Shown here: positions 12,560 through 22,787 of the stretch, in pieces | How the letters are laid out: each line of letters begins with the position of its first letter | Numbering within the stretch: the stretch's first letter is position 1 | From: Drosophila persimilis | Taxonomy: Eukaryota > Arthropoda > Insecta > Diptera > Drosophilidae | Assembly: GCF_003286085.1 (NCBI RefSeq) | Contig: NW_020825340.1 | Location: forward strand, 1,054,001-1,118,000 | Direction of reading: 5' to 3' | DNA: 64,000 bases | Made by a program: the position numbers and the translations under genes | The notes under the pieces: generated by a model | Told to the model about the DNA's origin: nothing | The model's input: only the letters and a program-made list of their open reading frames with translations | Databases searched by the model: none

Positions 12560-12800
12560 AAACCGAACTTAGCCCACCTAAAACCCCTTTGTTTAATCTG
12601 GATAACAACTTGAGTTAAACCGCCGAAAATAATACCAATTATAATAATAATAATTACTCTTGTAGGTCCACCCTATCCTTTATCTTTATCCCCTTAACTT
12701 ATGGGATTCCAACGCAAGCTCTTACTGTATTCACAGTTCAACAGCACTTGCTTTGGTTATTTTAAAAGTTGCGCGCCTAGCAAGGTCTGTCGGAGACAGC
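12560..12800 (-). repeat. Dispersed repeat family B
   Basis: It opens with AACTTAGCCCACCTAAAACC and continues AACTTGAGTTAAACCGCCG, ATAATAATAATAATTACTC, then TTGTAGGTCCACCCTATCC. This is the inverse of the order seen at 16672-16913. Confidence 0.75.
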
Positions 12801-12907
12801 ATTTTTTAAATAAATACGTTGAAAATTATTTTCAATCTGATAGAGCACTTAAAGCATTAAGCTTTTAATTATAACAAACATTTTAACCAAATTGTAAAAC
12901 TGTACAT

Positions 12908-15900
12908 CTAAAACCTTCTCGCCTGACCTACTGCCTGAGAAGTGCTAGGCGTTGGTGCTGTAGGTTTTGAGGGATCCTCCAGGACACGTACCATCATGGA
13001 AGATTTGGGGCCAGTGCACCAAATAGTGCCGTGCTCATCGACAACGAACGTTTCCAGCGTCACCTGGAAGTGACCACCGCTCGATATGGGCAGCAGAAAG
13101 CTGCCGGAGAGAAAGTCGCGTTGCGGCTTGACGATCTGGTTCAGGGTGACGGTATCACTTGTGCCGGTCTTCTGCAGCTCGCTACCGGAACGTGGTGGCG
13201 GCGTTACCAGCTGGGACGTAAGGCTCAACTGCACGGACTCCACACGCCGGAAGTGCTTGACCTGTTTTGAGCCAGCCTGTTGCAGGACTCCCTCGACCTT
13301 AATCACCAGATTACTGCCCGACTGAACGTTGACGGGTTCGGTGGCACTACGTGGCTGTGGGCTAACCGACAGTTTTATCTGCGTAGACTGGAGAATCTGG
13401 AAGAAATAGCGCGGCAGGCAGAGCGGTGTTTTGGTAATTATCTCGATTTGAGCAACAATCACGTCCAGATGGCGGTTGCTGATGGTCTTGGCGTTGGGCA
13501 ACTCCTCGGGGAGGTTCTTATGCATCAGCTCCATGCGCCTGCAGCTGGCGGCAAAAAATCGGGTCTCCGGGTGCTCGCCGGTGGTCAGGAAGACTGGTGG
13601 CTCTGGTGGCGTGGCGTAACAAATTGACTCGATGATGTGGGCAAGGAGTCCACACTGAAACTCTGCCACTTCCAAGAACTCCAGCGTCACGTTGTCCGCA
13701 TCAAAAGACGACTTATAGAGACGGGCATGCGTCTCCTCGCAGGCCTTCAAGGACTTTACCAACTTTCGCAGCTGATTTGTGACGTGTCCAAACTTTTGCA
13801 AATAGTCCCTCGAGTTCTGGGCCAAGCTGCCAGCAATTGCCGGCGGTGGTACAATGACCTGGGCATTCTTTACGGTCACGGCCAAGTGCAGGGTCTGCAG
13901 GAACTGTGCTCGGATCTTGAGGTACTCCTGCGGAAAGGAGATCGCATACTGGATCGAGGAGCAGGCTCGCAGACTGACTCGCGCCATCTGGTAGAGGTTG
14001 CAGGCTGCCTCCAGCCGTTTCATCAGCGGTATCAACGGCTCTGGCGCCGCCGTCGGAGCATAGTTGTCCCTCATGTGGGCGTAGTCCAGGCCATAATTTA
14101 GGATACACTCTGCCTGCGAGATCTGCGAGAGCGTGACGAGGAAGTAGTGCATTTGGTCGTTTATCACGATCTCTGAAATGCTTGTGTAAATGTGCGCGGC
14201 CACATAGTGATGCCCATAACGACTGGCGCTTCGTGCAATCTTGTACAATGTCCAACAATTGAGCTTATCCAGGCACTTCTCGAAGCATTGCACCACCTTC
14301 AGGGGCAGATAGCACCCCATTGTGGTCTGAAATACCAGGACACTGAGGATTTCAATCGTGCGCAAGTGTTTCTCAGCATCCTCCGAGTCGATCAGCTTGT
14401 TCAGTTTGTACAAAATAATCGGCATTCTGGCTAGCATGGGATTAACCTAAAAGTGGATAGAATTAGTGAATGCTCTTCATACATTTCCTGCAATACTTCT
14501 ACCTTTGTTGGCGACGGTTCGTCGGTGTCCATGGCATTGTCGTCACCTTCCTCCAGTCCCTCGGATGTTGTAAATGCATATTTACGGAGCTGGAAATGCT
14601 CGCAGAGACGCACCAGAGCCTCGCATATGAGCTCCGCATTGGCTTGGGGATAGACGACATTGTCCCCCAGGGTATTGCTGACTATCTCAATGAATGTCGC
14701 TCCAAATTCGGCATTCGCCTGGCTAATCCTTATGCCATATGCCAGCACACGTTGCAAGTGACGTAGACAGTCGGCTCTCCTGGCCGTGCACAGGAGCAGG
14801 CCTTCGATGTGAAGACTTACAGTATGCAGGATATCATCCACTTGGCTCTCCTGCTCAGTGCCGAACGCCGCCAGAACTGAGAGAACCGCCATAGCCTGAG
14901 TGGCCGTCGTATAGTCGTCCAGCTTGCTCATGCTCTGGATGCAGAGTCGGAGCAGGGCGACCCGATGCTCCCGCAGCAGCTGTTGGCACGTGAGCGGACA
15001 CTCGCTCAACTTGACGAGAATCGAAAGGAAGAGAAACTGCTCGTGCGAATTGATGCATGTCTCAAACTTACTAATCAGAGCCTCAAGGGCAGGCTTGGGC
15101 CAAGCGTGGACACTCTTCTTGCCGGCTAGTTCGTTGAAGGAGCGCAGCACCTGGATGCGAACCGGCGTCCGCAAATCTTGCATAAAGTCCAGCAGCACCT
15201 CGAGCTGCCCGGGCACGCCCACCAAGGTGCGGGAGGATAGTTGTGTGAGGGTATCGATAATGGCCACCACAAAACTCTGCGCGGGATACTTGGGCAGCAG
15301 ATCCATACAGAGTTTGTTGACCAGTGCGGCGGTATTGGCATCGTGATGCATGTGCCGCAGCACTGGGATGAGCAACAGCTTCATGGGCACTGGCACCTGC
15401 AGTGACTCGATCATGTCCGATATCTTGGCGCACATGCTGATGGCGAAGGAGCTGGACTGGGCGGCAAAGCAGCTGCTGGCATAGATGGCAGCCTCCACCT
15501 CCACGGTGTCGTGGCTGTCAAGGGCACGGCGTATAGCATGGTGAACTTGTTGCTTCTCGGGGATCACGCGGGAGACGGCGCCCAGGGTGCGCAAGAGCAG
15601 AGCGCGTGCCACAGGATCGTTCGAGTGCATCACCATAAAGATGCGGCGTACAAAGTTGTCGATGTTGAGGATCTTGTCCAGGTGGTTTTCGCTCTGCTGG
15701 CAGACACGGAGTACCCAGAATCGCAATAGATTCGAGCCACTCACAAAGAACTCCGCCAGCTTGATGAACGACGAGTTGATCAGAATGGGAAATGGATACT
15801 TCTCGAAGAGACGCGGGAACCGCACAATGGACTCGCATTGGATTCCCTGCTTAGCGCTCCGGAGGCCCTTGTCGAGCTCCATGAGCACGGCATTGGGATC

Positions 15901-15966
15901 CTGCTCGTTCTCGTTGAGGAAACATTCGTTGAAGGAGCTAACGCGGGTGCTACTAAAGTGCGACAT
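12908..15966 (-). CDS. defl: Integrator complex subunit 7 (deflated)
   Basis: Two exons, 14503-15966 and 12908-14446, join in phase 0 across a 56-nt intron (TPTK to VNPM) and encode 1000 aa, close to the family length. INTS7 is a scaffold subunit of the nuclear Integrator complex, which cleaves snRNA 3' ends and attenuates paused Pol II; in flies the gene is called deflated. The N-terminal half is helical HEAT/ARM-like repeat (FVRRIFMVMHSNDPVARALL, TLGAVSRVIPEKQQVHHAIR). A conserved start, FNECFLNENEQDPNAVLMEL, marks the true N-terminus. An acidic loop (EEGDDNAMDTDEPSPTK) sits at the exon junction, and the C-terminal half carries the beta-rich INTS7 tail. A family A repeat starts about 90 bp upstream of the ATG. 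Confidence 0.96.
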
Positions 15967-16057
15967 CTTTGCAACTATTTGCAGTCACTTATAAGCAATT
16001 CATTATTATTTATATTCAATATTTAATTTTTTTCAAACACAAACAAACCGGCAGAGA

Positions 16058-16256
16058 ACCAATGTGACCGCGGATTTATCGTCCGACCCTCAGAAATAAA
16101 CCAAAATATACCGTCTCATTTTAAAAATATACCGTAAATATACTGATGAATTCAAGTTCTATATTACATATTCCTCGTTTTTGATATTCCGTTGAATATT
16201 ACTAGCTATATAGAACATTGGCCGTGCCCACATAATTTTATCCGATTAGTGAATCT
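16058..16256. repeat. Dispersed repeat family A
   Basis: CAATGTGACCGCGGATTTATC (from 16060) leads into CCGACCCTCAGAAATAAACC, AAAATATACCGTCTC, AAATATACCGTAAATATACTG, GAATTCAAGTTCTATATTAC, ATTCCTCGTTTTTGATATTCC, the ACTAGCTATATAGA block and CCCACATAATTTTATCCG. Confidence 0.85.
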
Positions 16257-16671
16257 TGTTTCGCTACAAAATGGTATATTTCATCAATCCATTAAATTTC
16301 ATTTTTAAAGGTTTATTTTACAGAACCTTTCATACGCAGGTTTTTTTAATTGTGGCTCTTTCCAATCGTGCTTCCCTGCATCATTTATTCAAATGGATTC
16401 CACTTATATCCTTGTCAATCATTCACATTCAAACTTAGGCGCTCAAGTATACAATCCAGGCGATAGTATCGACAGCTGTTGGGTGGGATGTTTTTTGCTT
16501 TGAACTTGTTTGTTTAAATCTTATTTTAGACACAATCTAATTAAAAAGAGTACTTCAGATTAGCCAATTAGGTAGAAAAGTGATTTAACAATCGAAAAAA
16601 AGTATGTGTTAAGATCTGAGCGTCTTAGCTAGATAGTAATATTAAATGGAATATCAAAGTCGAGGAATATA

Positions 16672-16913
16672 ATTTCCGATCATGGACAGGAACGATTAAC
16701 CCATTGTAGCCACTGGTATGGAAAAACTCTCCACGAAAATGATGATACTTAAAGAATTTTAGCGCAGCTTAGGTGAATCGTCGTCTTTTTTTAAGTAAAG
16801 TTAAAGGGTTGGATGGAACTACAAGAATGATTATTATTATTAGTGTTTTTTTCCGCGGCTTATCGTATTCTGTTTAAATAAACATGGTTTCAGTGGGCTA
16901 AGTTCGTTTTTTA
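16672..16913 (+). repeat. Dispersed repeat family B
   Basis: Landmarks in order: GATCATGGACAG, ATTAACCCATTGTAG, GGTTGGATGGAACTACAAG, ATTATTATTATTAGTG, TTCCGCGGCTTA, and CAGTGGGCTAAGTTCG. The copy at 20778 has the same order. Confidence 0.8.
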
Positions 16914-16964
16914 CGGTAACACTGATGGCCTGTTTTGTATTTCGTGATTTTGCTTCAATAAATT

Positions 16965-19507
16965 ATGTTTTTTTTAACGAAAGGCAAGTAAAAATCGTAA
17001 CATTTTGTTGTTTTTCTAACATATTGTAAATTGCAGAAGATGAGAAGTTTGTGTTATTGCCAAATAAGCCAGTCTACACCGTCGGTCGCTTGTCAACCGA
17101 TCTGATCCTGATCGAGGACCTTAGCATCAGTCGCACTCATGTGCGGCTGCACCTGCCGAGTGAGAAGGATGGGGAGCTTCAAATAGAAGATGTGGGCTCG
17201 AAATACGGTACCTTCCTCAACAATGACATTCCCAGAAACAAGAAGATGGCCACAAACACATTGACGCCCCTGCCAGTCGGTTTTAGAGTCCGCTTTGGCG
17301 CCACCACCAACATTTGGCAGGTAAGGCAGATGGAACTGGTGACCACTGCTTCTGCGTTGACGCACGCCCAAGTGTTTGAGCTGACGGAGCTCATTGGGTC
17401 CATGGGCGGATCTGTGGTTCCAAACTGGACAGACGAATGCTCGTATCTGACCATGAACGAAGCCACAGTCACCGTGAAGCTACTGCATGCCTTGTTGGAG
17501 AACAAACCCATTGTGACTTTTGCCTTTTGGCGCAAACTGCTGGCGGCAGCGAAAAGCATTCACGTGCGTGAAGGATGGCCGCAGCCTAAAGACTACCAGC
17601 CCACAAACTTAGATTTAACTTGGCGTCCCGAGCGCACCACCTTGTTCGCCGACAAAACGTTCATCTTTATGAACCGCAGGCACTTTGAGATCTACGGTGC
17701 AGTTGTCAGAAAGGCAGGCGCCACATGTAAGGATCTCAATTCGGGAGTGCGCAAAACGTTTCTCACAAAGAAGGATGTAGTTGTGATTCAATATGTGCCA
17801 TCAACACAGTCCCAGTCAACAGAAACCATCAACAGCATCCAGGGTACGTTTTCTCGAGTCATCATAGACAGAAATAAATGATCGTATTCTTTCAGATATC
17901 TTGGAACAGTCCGGTTTGCGGATTATCCAGGAGTATGAAATCGGTATGGCCCTGCTGCACTGCTCGACCAAAGAGTTTTGCAATCCATCGCACAAGCTCA
18001 TTGGCGATTCGATGACCACTACGGAGTCTATGACTTCGTCATTTCATTGCTCCGTTCTTGTGGCGAATACAGAGCGTAGCGAGTCCACAGCTGGTCCAGT
18101 CTCCGAACTGGTAGTGCCAGAGTCGGACGTCTATAAAATGGAGCCGGAAAGTGATAAGCCCGAAACAGAACCGACAGTACCTAAGAGCAGTCAACAAAAG
18201 CGTTGTCGTGAAATAATTGTAGACTCCTCGGACGAGGAGCAAGAAAAAACAAAAAAGAAAAGATCGATGGAATTGCCATCAGAGAAACCAAAGCCAAGGA
18301 ACAGGAATGCCATATTGGTTGATTCTTCTGATGAAGAACAAACAGAAAAACCTACGGTTCGGGCTAGGCCAAAGAGTCGTGTCGTATTGGTGAACTCCTC
18401 GGATGAGGAAAACAATATTTCCTCGAAGCCTACAGCTGCCACAAGGCAGTCGACACGCGGTAAAGAGAACTCTGAAAATGTGGACAACAAAAAGGAGCCA
18501 GAGAAAAAATCAGAATCTCCCAGACGTTCAAGTCGGAACCAAGCGAAGGCAACTTTGTCTGTGGCCGTTGAGTCTGATGAGGATGATTTTCCGCTCTTTC
18601 AATTCAAGAACAATTTGCAAAAGGAACAACCTCAGAAGCCTGCCGGGACTAGTGTTCTACCCAATTCAGCTGAAAAGACCGCCAATCCGCCGGCAAGAAT
18701 TAGAGTCATAAACTTTCTAGAAAAATCGCAGCCTCAAAAGACAGCCCCTCAGCCTTCACAGTCGCGGTCGCAGTCCCAGACGCAGCCCCGCAAGCGTTTG
18801 CGCCTGGACCTCATTAACGAAAGCGACAGCGATGACGGCGACCAATTGTTCAAATTTTCAGACAGTAAGAAGAAAATGAAGAAGGCGGAGGAACATGCAA
18901 ATGAAGACTCCAACCATGGGCTATTCAACTTCCATTCCCAAAATCAAAGCGAGGAAGATTATCAGAATCAGGACGATGTGCTAACAGAGCCCTTCCGGCC
19001 CGAAGTGATAGATAAACCAAAATCCAAGTACGTTGTGGTTCAACCAAAAGGGTTGCCCCGTAAGGTGGATATCAGTGGCTGGCTATCATGTAGCAGGCTA
19101 CATGACGAAGTTAAGCCGGAACCGAATGTAAGCGGTAACATGGAGGCAGCTCCAGTCGGAGATGAAGTCAATCTGGAGCAGTCCATCAAGCAAGACCCCG
19201 ATGCTGATGAGGCTCACACAAAGTGGCTGGCTTCCATTCAGGACAGCATCCAAGTGCGCCTGTGTGCCATGAACATCACCGCTCGCCCTCATGATGATGT
19301 GGACGCCGCACCAGACGATTCTGTAAGCAAGTACAACGGCCGAAAGAACTTTAAAAAGTTTGTCAAGGTAAGTAACGTTGATTGAGAGAAAGCAATGTGT
19401 TTAACCATCATATTTGTCCTCCACAGAAAACCAATCCTCATCCACATCAACAAGTTTTGAGTCTGAAACGCCTTCAGTTGGCCGACGGCATTGCCTCGTG
19501 TCTATAA
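16965..19507 (+). CDS. nbs: Nibrin / Nbs1 of the MRN complex
   Basis: Exons 16965-16983, 17037-17843, 17896-19367 and 19427-19507 encode 792 aa. Nbs recruits Mre11-Rad50 and ATM (Tel1) to double-strand breaks and is needed for telomere protection. The 19-nt first exon gives MFFLTK, then EDEKFVLLPNKPVYTVGRLS begins the FHA domain (GRLSTDLI, SISRTHVRL, SKYGTFLNN). BRCT-type sequence follows (ELIGSMGGSVV, TVKLLHALLENKPIV). The long middle is charged and probably disordered, with three hydrophobic-plus-SSDEE motifs (382-390, 415-423, 439-447). The C-terminus has GRKNFKKFVK, the conserved Mre11-binding motif, and a short tail matching the Tel1/ATM-contact region in position. The first intron has a GC donor (GCAAGT at 16984). 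The stop is 23 bp from that of the convergent NEPRO-like gene. Confidence 0.96.
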
Positions 19508-19530
19508 GAAAACATTTTTTGCTTTTTCTA

Positions 19531-20639
19531 TTATATTTTACTAATAATAAACTTGCGAAATATGCTCAACGACTTTACTGGATCCTTGGAAACTGTACGG
19601 TGGAAGAGCGTTTGGGCTCCCAGCCACTCGTGCTTGGGTATGGCCTTGGTGACGCAGCTCTTTGGAACGGGACTCTGTTTTCTGGCCTTTGTTTCGCGGG
19701 CAATGAAACGCTTTGCATCCTCCACACTTCGCAGCGCGTCCACGTTGAATTCAGTCTTGGGATTTTGTGCCAGCGGTAGCTCGTCGCGGGCAATCACAGT
19801 TCCCACGTCAGATTTGGCTTCCAGCTTGGCCTTTTCCACCCTTGTGACCACTGCAGGGGACTTGAGCATCACAGCAGGAGCACTGGCATTATCTTCCGTT
19901 TGCTTTTGTGTGGTGGCAATAATTCGTTGCAATTGGGCCGGCAACTCGCAGTTTTCGGGCACAAACTTGTGTCTTTCCACCTGCGGAAACTTGACGCAGT
20001 GGGGCCGTAGCTTGTTGTAGAGACCGGCACTTCTGTTGGCCTGTATCGTGCTTAGTTTGTTGATTTTTGCTATGGCTGCTATGAGCAATGTAATGGTCTC
20101 CATGAAGAAGGTATTCCTCAGTAGTTGAGTGAAATATCTGGCCGCTGTCACACAGCACTCGTGGATGCGTGCATGCAAATGATAGAAGCCCAGCAGTCGC
20201 ACCAAAATATACTCAAAGCTGCTACGGGTAGGCATGGCTCCTGCCATATCGCCGTCGCACACATCAGGCAGGGCACCGCGGAAGTGTTCCAGCTCTCGGG
20301 GCAGATCTAGACGCAGCAGGCGACAGAGCGCACTGTTCAGCTTGCATAGGACCCGAAAACCGGGCATATTTCTAAAGGAGTTCTTACGGCGAGCCATAAG
20401 ACGCCCGATCAGTGCTGCCGTATGATCAAACTCCTCGGTGTCCGGCTCAGACAATTGTTGCATGTACCTATTGATGAGCACAAAGACGTTCTTTGCTGTG
20501 GAGACAGGTGTTAGTAATGTGTCCTCGCGTCTAAACTGATCAACCTACCGAATCCTGTATCCTCCACCTGCAAGGTGACCAGCGGCGGCCGTTTTAATTG
20601 AAAATCATTCCAAAAACACGAAGTTTCACTCCCGGCCAT
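19531..20639 (-). CDS. NEPRO-like (nucleolus and neural progenitor protein) homologue
   Basis: Exons 20549-20639 and 19531-20495 join in phase 1 and give 351 aa (MAGSETSCFWNDFQLKRPP at the N-terminus). The first 150 residues are helical and match the general pattern of the NEPRO N-terminal domain: LCKLNSALCRLLRLDLP, then FEYILVRLLGFYHLHARIHE and FMETITLLIAAIAKINKLS. The C-terminal half is basic and of low complexity, ending IFRKFIISKI. Vertebrate NEPRO is nucleolar and needed in early development. The assignment rests on domain-level resemblance only, so treat it as probable. A DRE-like ATCGATA at 20662-20668 lies about 23 bp before the ATG. Confidence 0.7.
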
Positions 20640-21170
20640 GCTGGAAAAAGGTAAATAAAGAATCGATAAGTCGATATTTTTGATTCAATATTTCAGCGAT
20701 TTTACTCGATTTTTTCACCTGGGTTAAGTGGGGGAAATTGAGATTATTGAGATACATATGTAATTGAAAAATATGATATCCGATCATGGACAGATTGAAT
20801 AACCCATTGTCGACCAGTGGGTATACGCATGATAATTATGAACTTGAATAATTTTAGTTCAGTTCAGCTGGTCTTTCGCCGGTGTAAAAAATTTGGAAGT
20901 AAAGAGGAAGGATGGATCTACAAGGAGAATTTAATAACAGTGATTATTTCCGCGGCTTAACTCAAGTTTTTGAGCTTTTTCAAAAGAGGCTTTTAGTGGT
21001 GCATTAAGTGGGCTAAGGTGAACTTATTCAGTTCGTCCAAAACGTCAAAAGTCGCGAACCAGTCCCGAACCTGTCGCGAACCAATTCAGCTGTTGCGTGT
21101 ACGCCGTGCCTTAATTTAAAATTTTTGTTATTAATAATAATTTGGCGCGTGTGTGTGTGTGTGTGCAAAC
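20640..21170. other. Divergent promoter region, NEPRO-like and ferredoxin
   Basis: A DRE-like element lies beside the minus-strand start, and a family B repeat (20778-21022) points toward the ferredoxin gene. A (GT)n tract at 21147-21165 lies just before the ferredoxin ATG. Confidence 0.5.
20778..21022 (+). repeat. Dispersed repeat family B
   Basis: Landmarks: GATCATGGACAG, TAACCCATTGTCGAC, GAGGAAGGATGGATCTACAAG, TTCCGCGGCTTAACTCAAG, and AAGTGGGCTAAGG. It is the fullest copy in the window together with the one at 16672. Confidence 0.85.
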
Positions 21171-21724
21171 ATGCTAGTCATCAACACTTGCAGAAACACG
21201 GCGAGGCTGGCCCTGCGGAGCGCCTGGCTGAGAAACAACGTTCCAATCAGTTCCGCAATTGCCTCGCGCACTTTCTCGCTGGGGCTGGCCCTGAAGCAGC
21301 AAGATGTGTGAGTGCCGTAAACGCCGTGTTTATGAATGGCTTTCCTTACTTAAACAATTACTACATCACATCTATTGGTTCCAGCGTTAACGTAACCTTC
21401 GTACGTGCCAATGGCACCAAGATCAAGACATCCGGCAAGGTGGGCGACTCCCTGCTTGACGTGGTGGTCAACAACAGCGTGGACCTCGATGGTTTCGGCG
21501 CCTGCGAAGGCACCCTGACCTGCTCCACGTGCCACCTGATCTTCAAGACCAACGACTTCGAGAAGCTGCCCGACAAGCCCGGCGACGAGGAGCTCGACAT
21601 GCTGGACCTGGCCTACGAACTGACTGACACCTCGCGTCTGGGATGCCAAATCACCCTCTCGAAGGACATGGATGGATTGGAAGTGCACGTCCCGTCCACC
21701 ATCAACGATGCGCGCTCCGCGTAA
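21171..21724 (+). CDS. Fdx1: Mitochondrial [2Fe-2S] ferredoxin (adrenodoxin type)
   Basis: Exons 21171-21307 and 21385-21724 join in phase 2 and give 158 aa. The N-terminus is a basic, Ser/Arg-rich mitochondrial presequence ([15 protein letters not shown]). The mature domain keeps the four cluster ligands Cys86, Cys92, Cys95 and Cys133 in [10 protein letters not shown] and LGCQI, and the acidic partner-binding helix [19 protein letters not shown]. It carries electrons from ferredoxin reductase to mitochondrial P450s (ecdysteroid synthesis) and to Fe-S cluster assembly. Flies have two paralogues. I assign the Fdx1 (Fdxh) type from overall sequence, but the paralogue choice is less sure than the family. 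Confidence 0.9.
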
Positions 21725-22787
21725 ATCCCAAAATCCCAGACCCAGGACATAGTTGTTACACTTTTTGTTTGCTATTTGAGTGCTAGATATATATTAAATA
21801 ATTGAAAGAAACCTGGGATATTGTCGTTCCAGGCTTCCGAAGCTCAGGCCGCTATTATAGATGCGTGCATAAATTGTTTCGATGGCAATTTATGCCGACT
21901 GTTGTTTTTTTTTAAAGTGTTAAGCTCAATGGGATCTGTAGATAAATGTGTAAATACATATGTGTTCACTAATAAATTTACATGTATTTTCGTACATCTT
22001 GCTGGATTTGTTGATCTTATAGGAGAGGGGTCCGGGGGATCTGAATCGATATGTTCGCAAAAAAGCTTCCCCAACTGATAATATTGGTATTATACTACCT
22101 TAAGAACATTTCATCATCTAATGATAAGGATTGCATTTGTTTGGCTGCCAGCCAGCGATAATAATAGTAGACCGCAAAAGCCCACTCGAAAAGATATGAT
22201 TGTTAATAAAAGTAAACTTTTTATTCATTCGCAGCTATCAAATAAAGTAATAAATAAATAATTTAATATATACATCTGCTATATTAACTTATTGTAAACG
22301 ATTTTCTGCTTTTCCATGTCTGCCGCCTTTTACGATAAACGATTACGATATAGTATATGTATGTATAATATATATGTAACATTTGACGCCTTATCCTTAT
22401 CTGGTTCCAGATATCTTTCATTATTATATATAATTGTATAACTGAAACTTAACAAGTCTGACAATGCACGAAATTACGCCGCAATTCCGTATGTTTCAAG
22501 TTCGATTCGTTAATAACTAAGGAAACCATTGATAGTTAAGCATTGTAGGTGTAGGGGCATTCTGTGGTAAAATATAGAAACCATTCGAGTCGGGGGAAAC
22601 TCAATAAATAACCAAAAAAAAATAAATAGAGTGTGGAGGAGTGGGATGATGAGGATGACGAGGGTGAATCCATTTAGTGCACATAAAACTGATTTGGTTT
22701 TCTGTTCACGCCGTGTCGTCGCTTATGCTGATGCTGATGCTGATGATTCTGAATCCCAATTCGATTCTGGTTTTGATTCTGATTCCA
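21725..22787. other. Convergent 3' flanks of ferredoxin and dyl
   Basis: AT-rich sequence with poly(A)-type signals on both strands (ATTAAA near 21794, AATAAATA near 22247-22260). A run of GATGCT repeats at about 22724-22745 precedes the dyl stop on the minus strand. No gene seen. Confidence 0.5.

Larger units (their letters stand above)
11814..12907. other. Intergenic, Naa60 upstream and defl downstream
   Basis: This holds the Naa60 promoter side, a family A repeat (12262-12480), a family B repeat (12560-12800), and the 3' flank of defl. The several short ORFs are not conserved-looking. Confidence 0.5.
15967..16964. other. Divergent promoter region between defl and nbs
   Basis: A family A repeat lies next to the defl start (16058-16256) and an inverted family B repeat next to the nbs start (16672-16913). 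CGGTAACACTG at 16914-16924, 41 bp before the nbs ATG, is a one-mismatch Ohler motif 1. I see nothing coding in between. Confidence 0.55.

Noticed and set aside
21821-22078. ORFs on both strands between ferredoxin and dyl
   Set aside because: They are mirror open frames in AT-rich 3' flank, with no domain or splice evidence.
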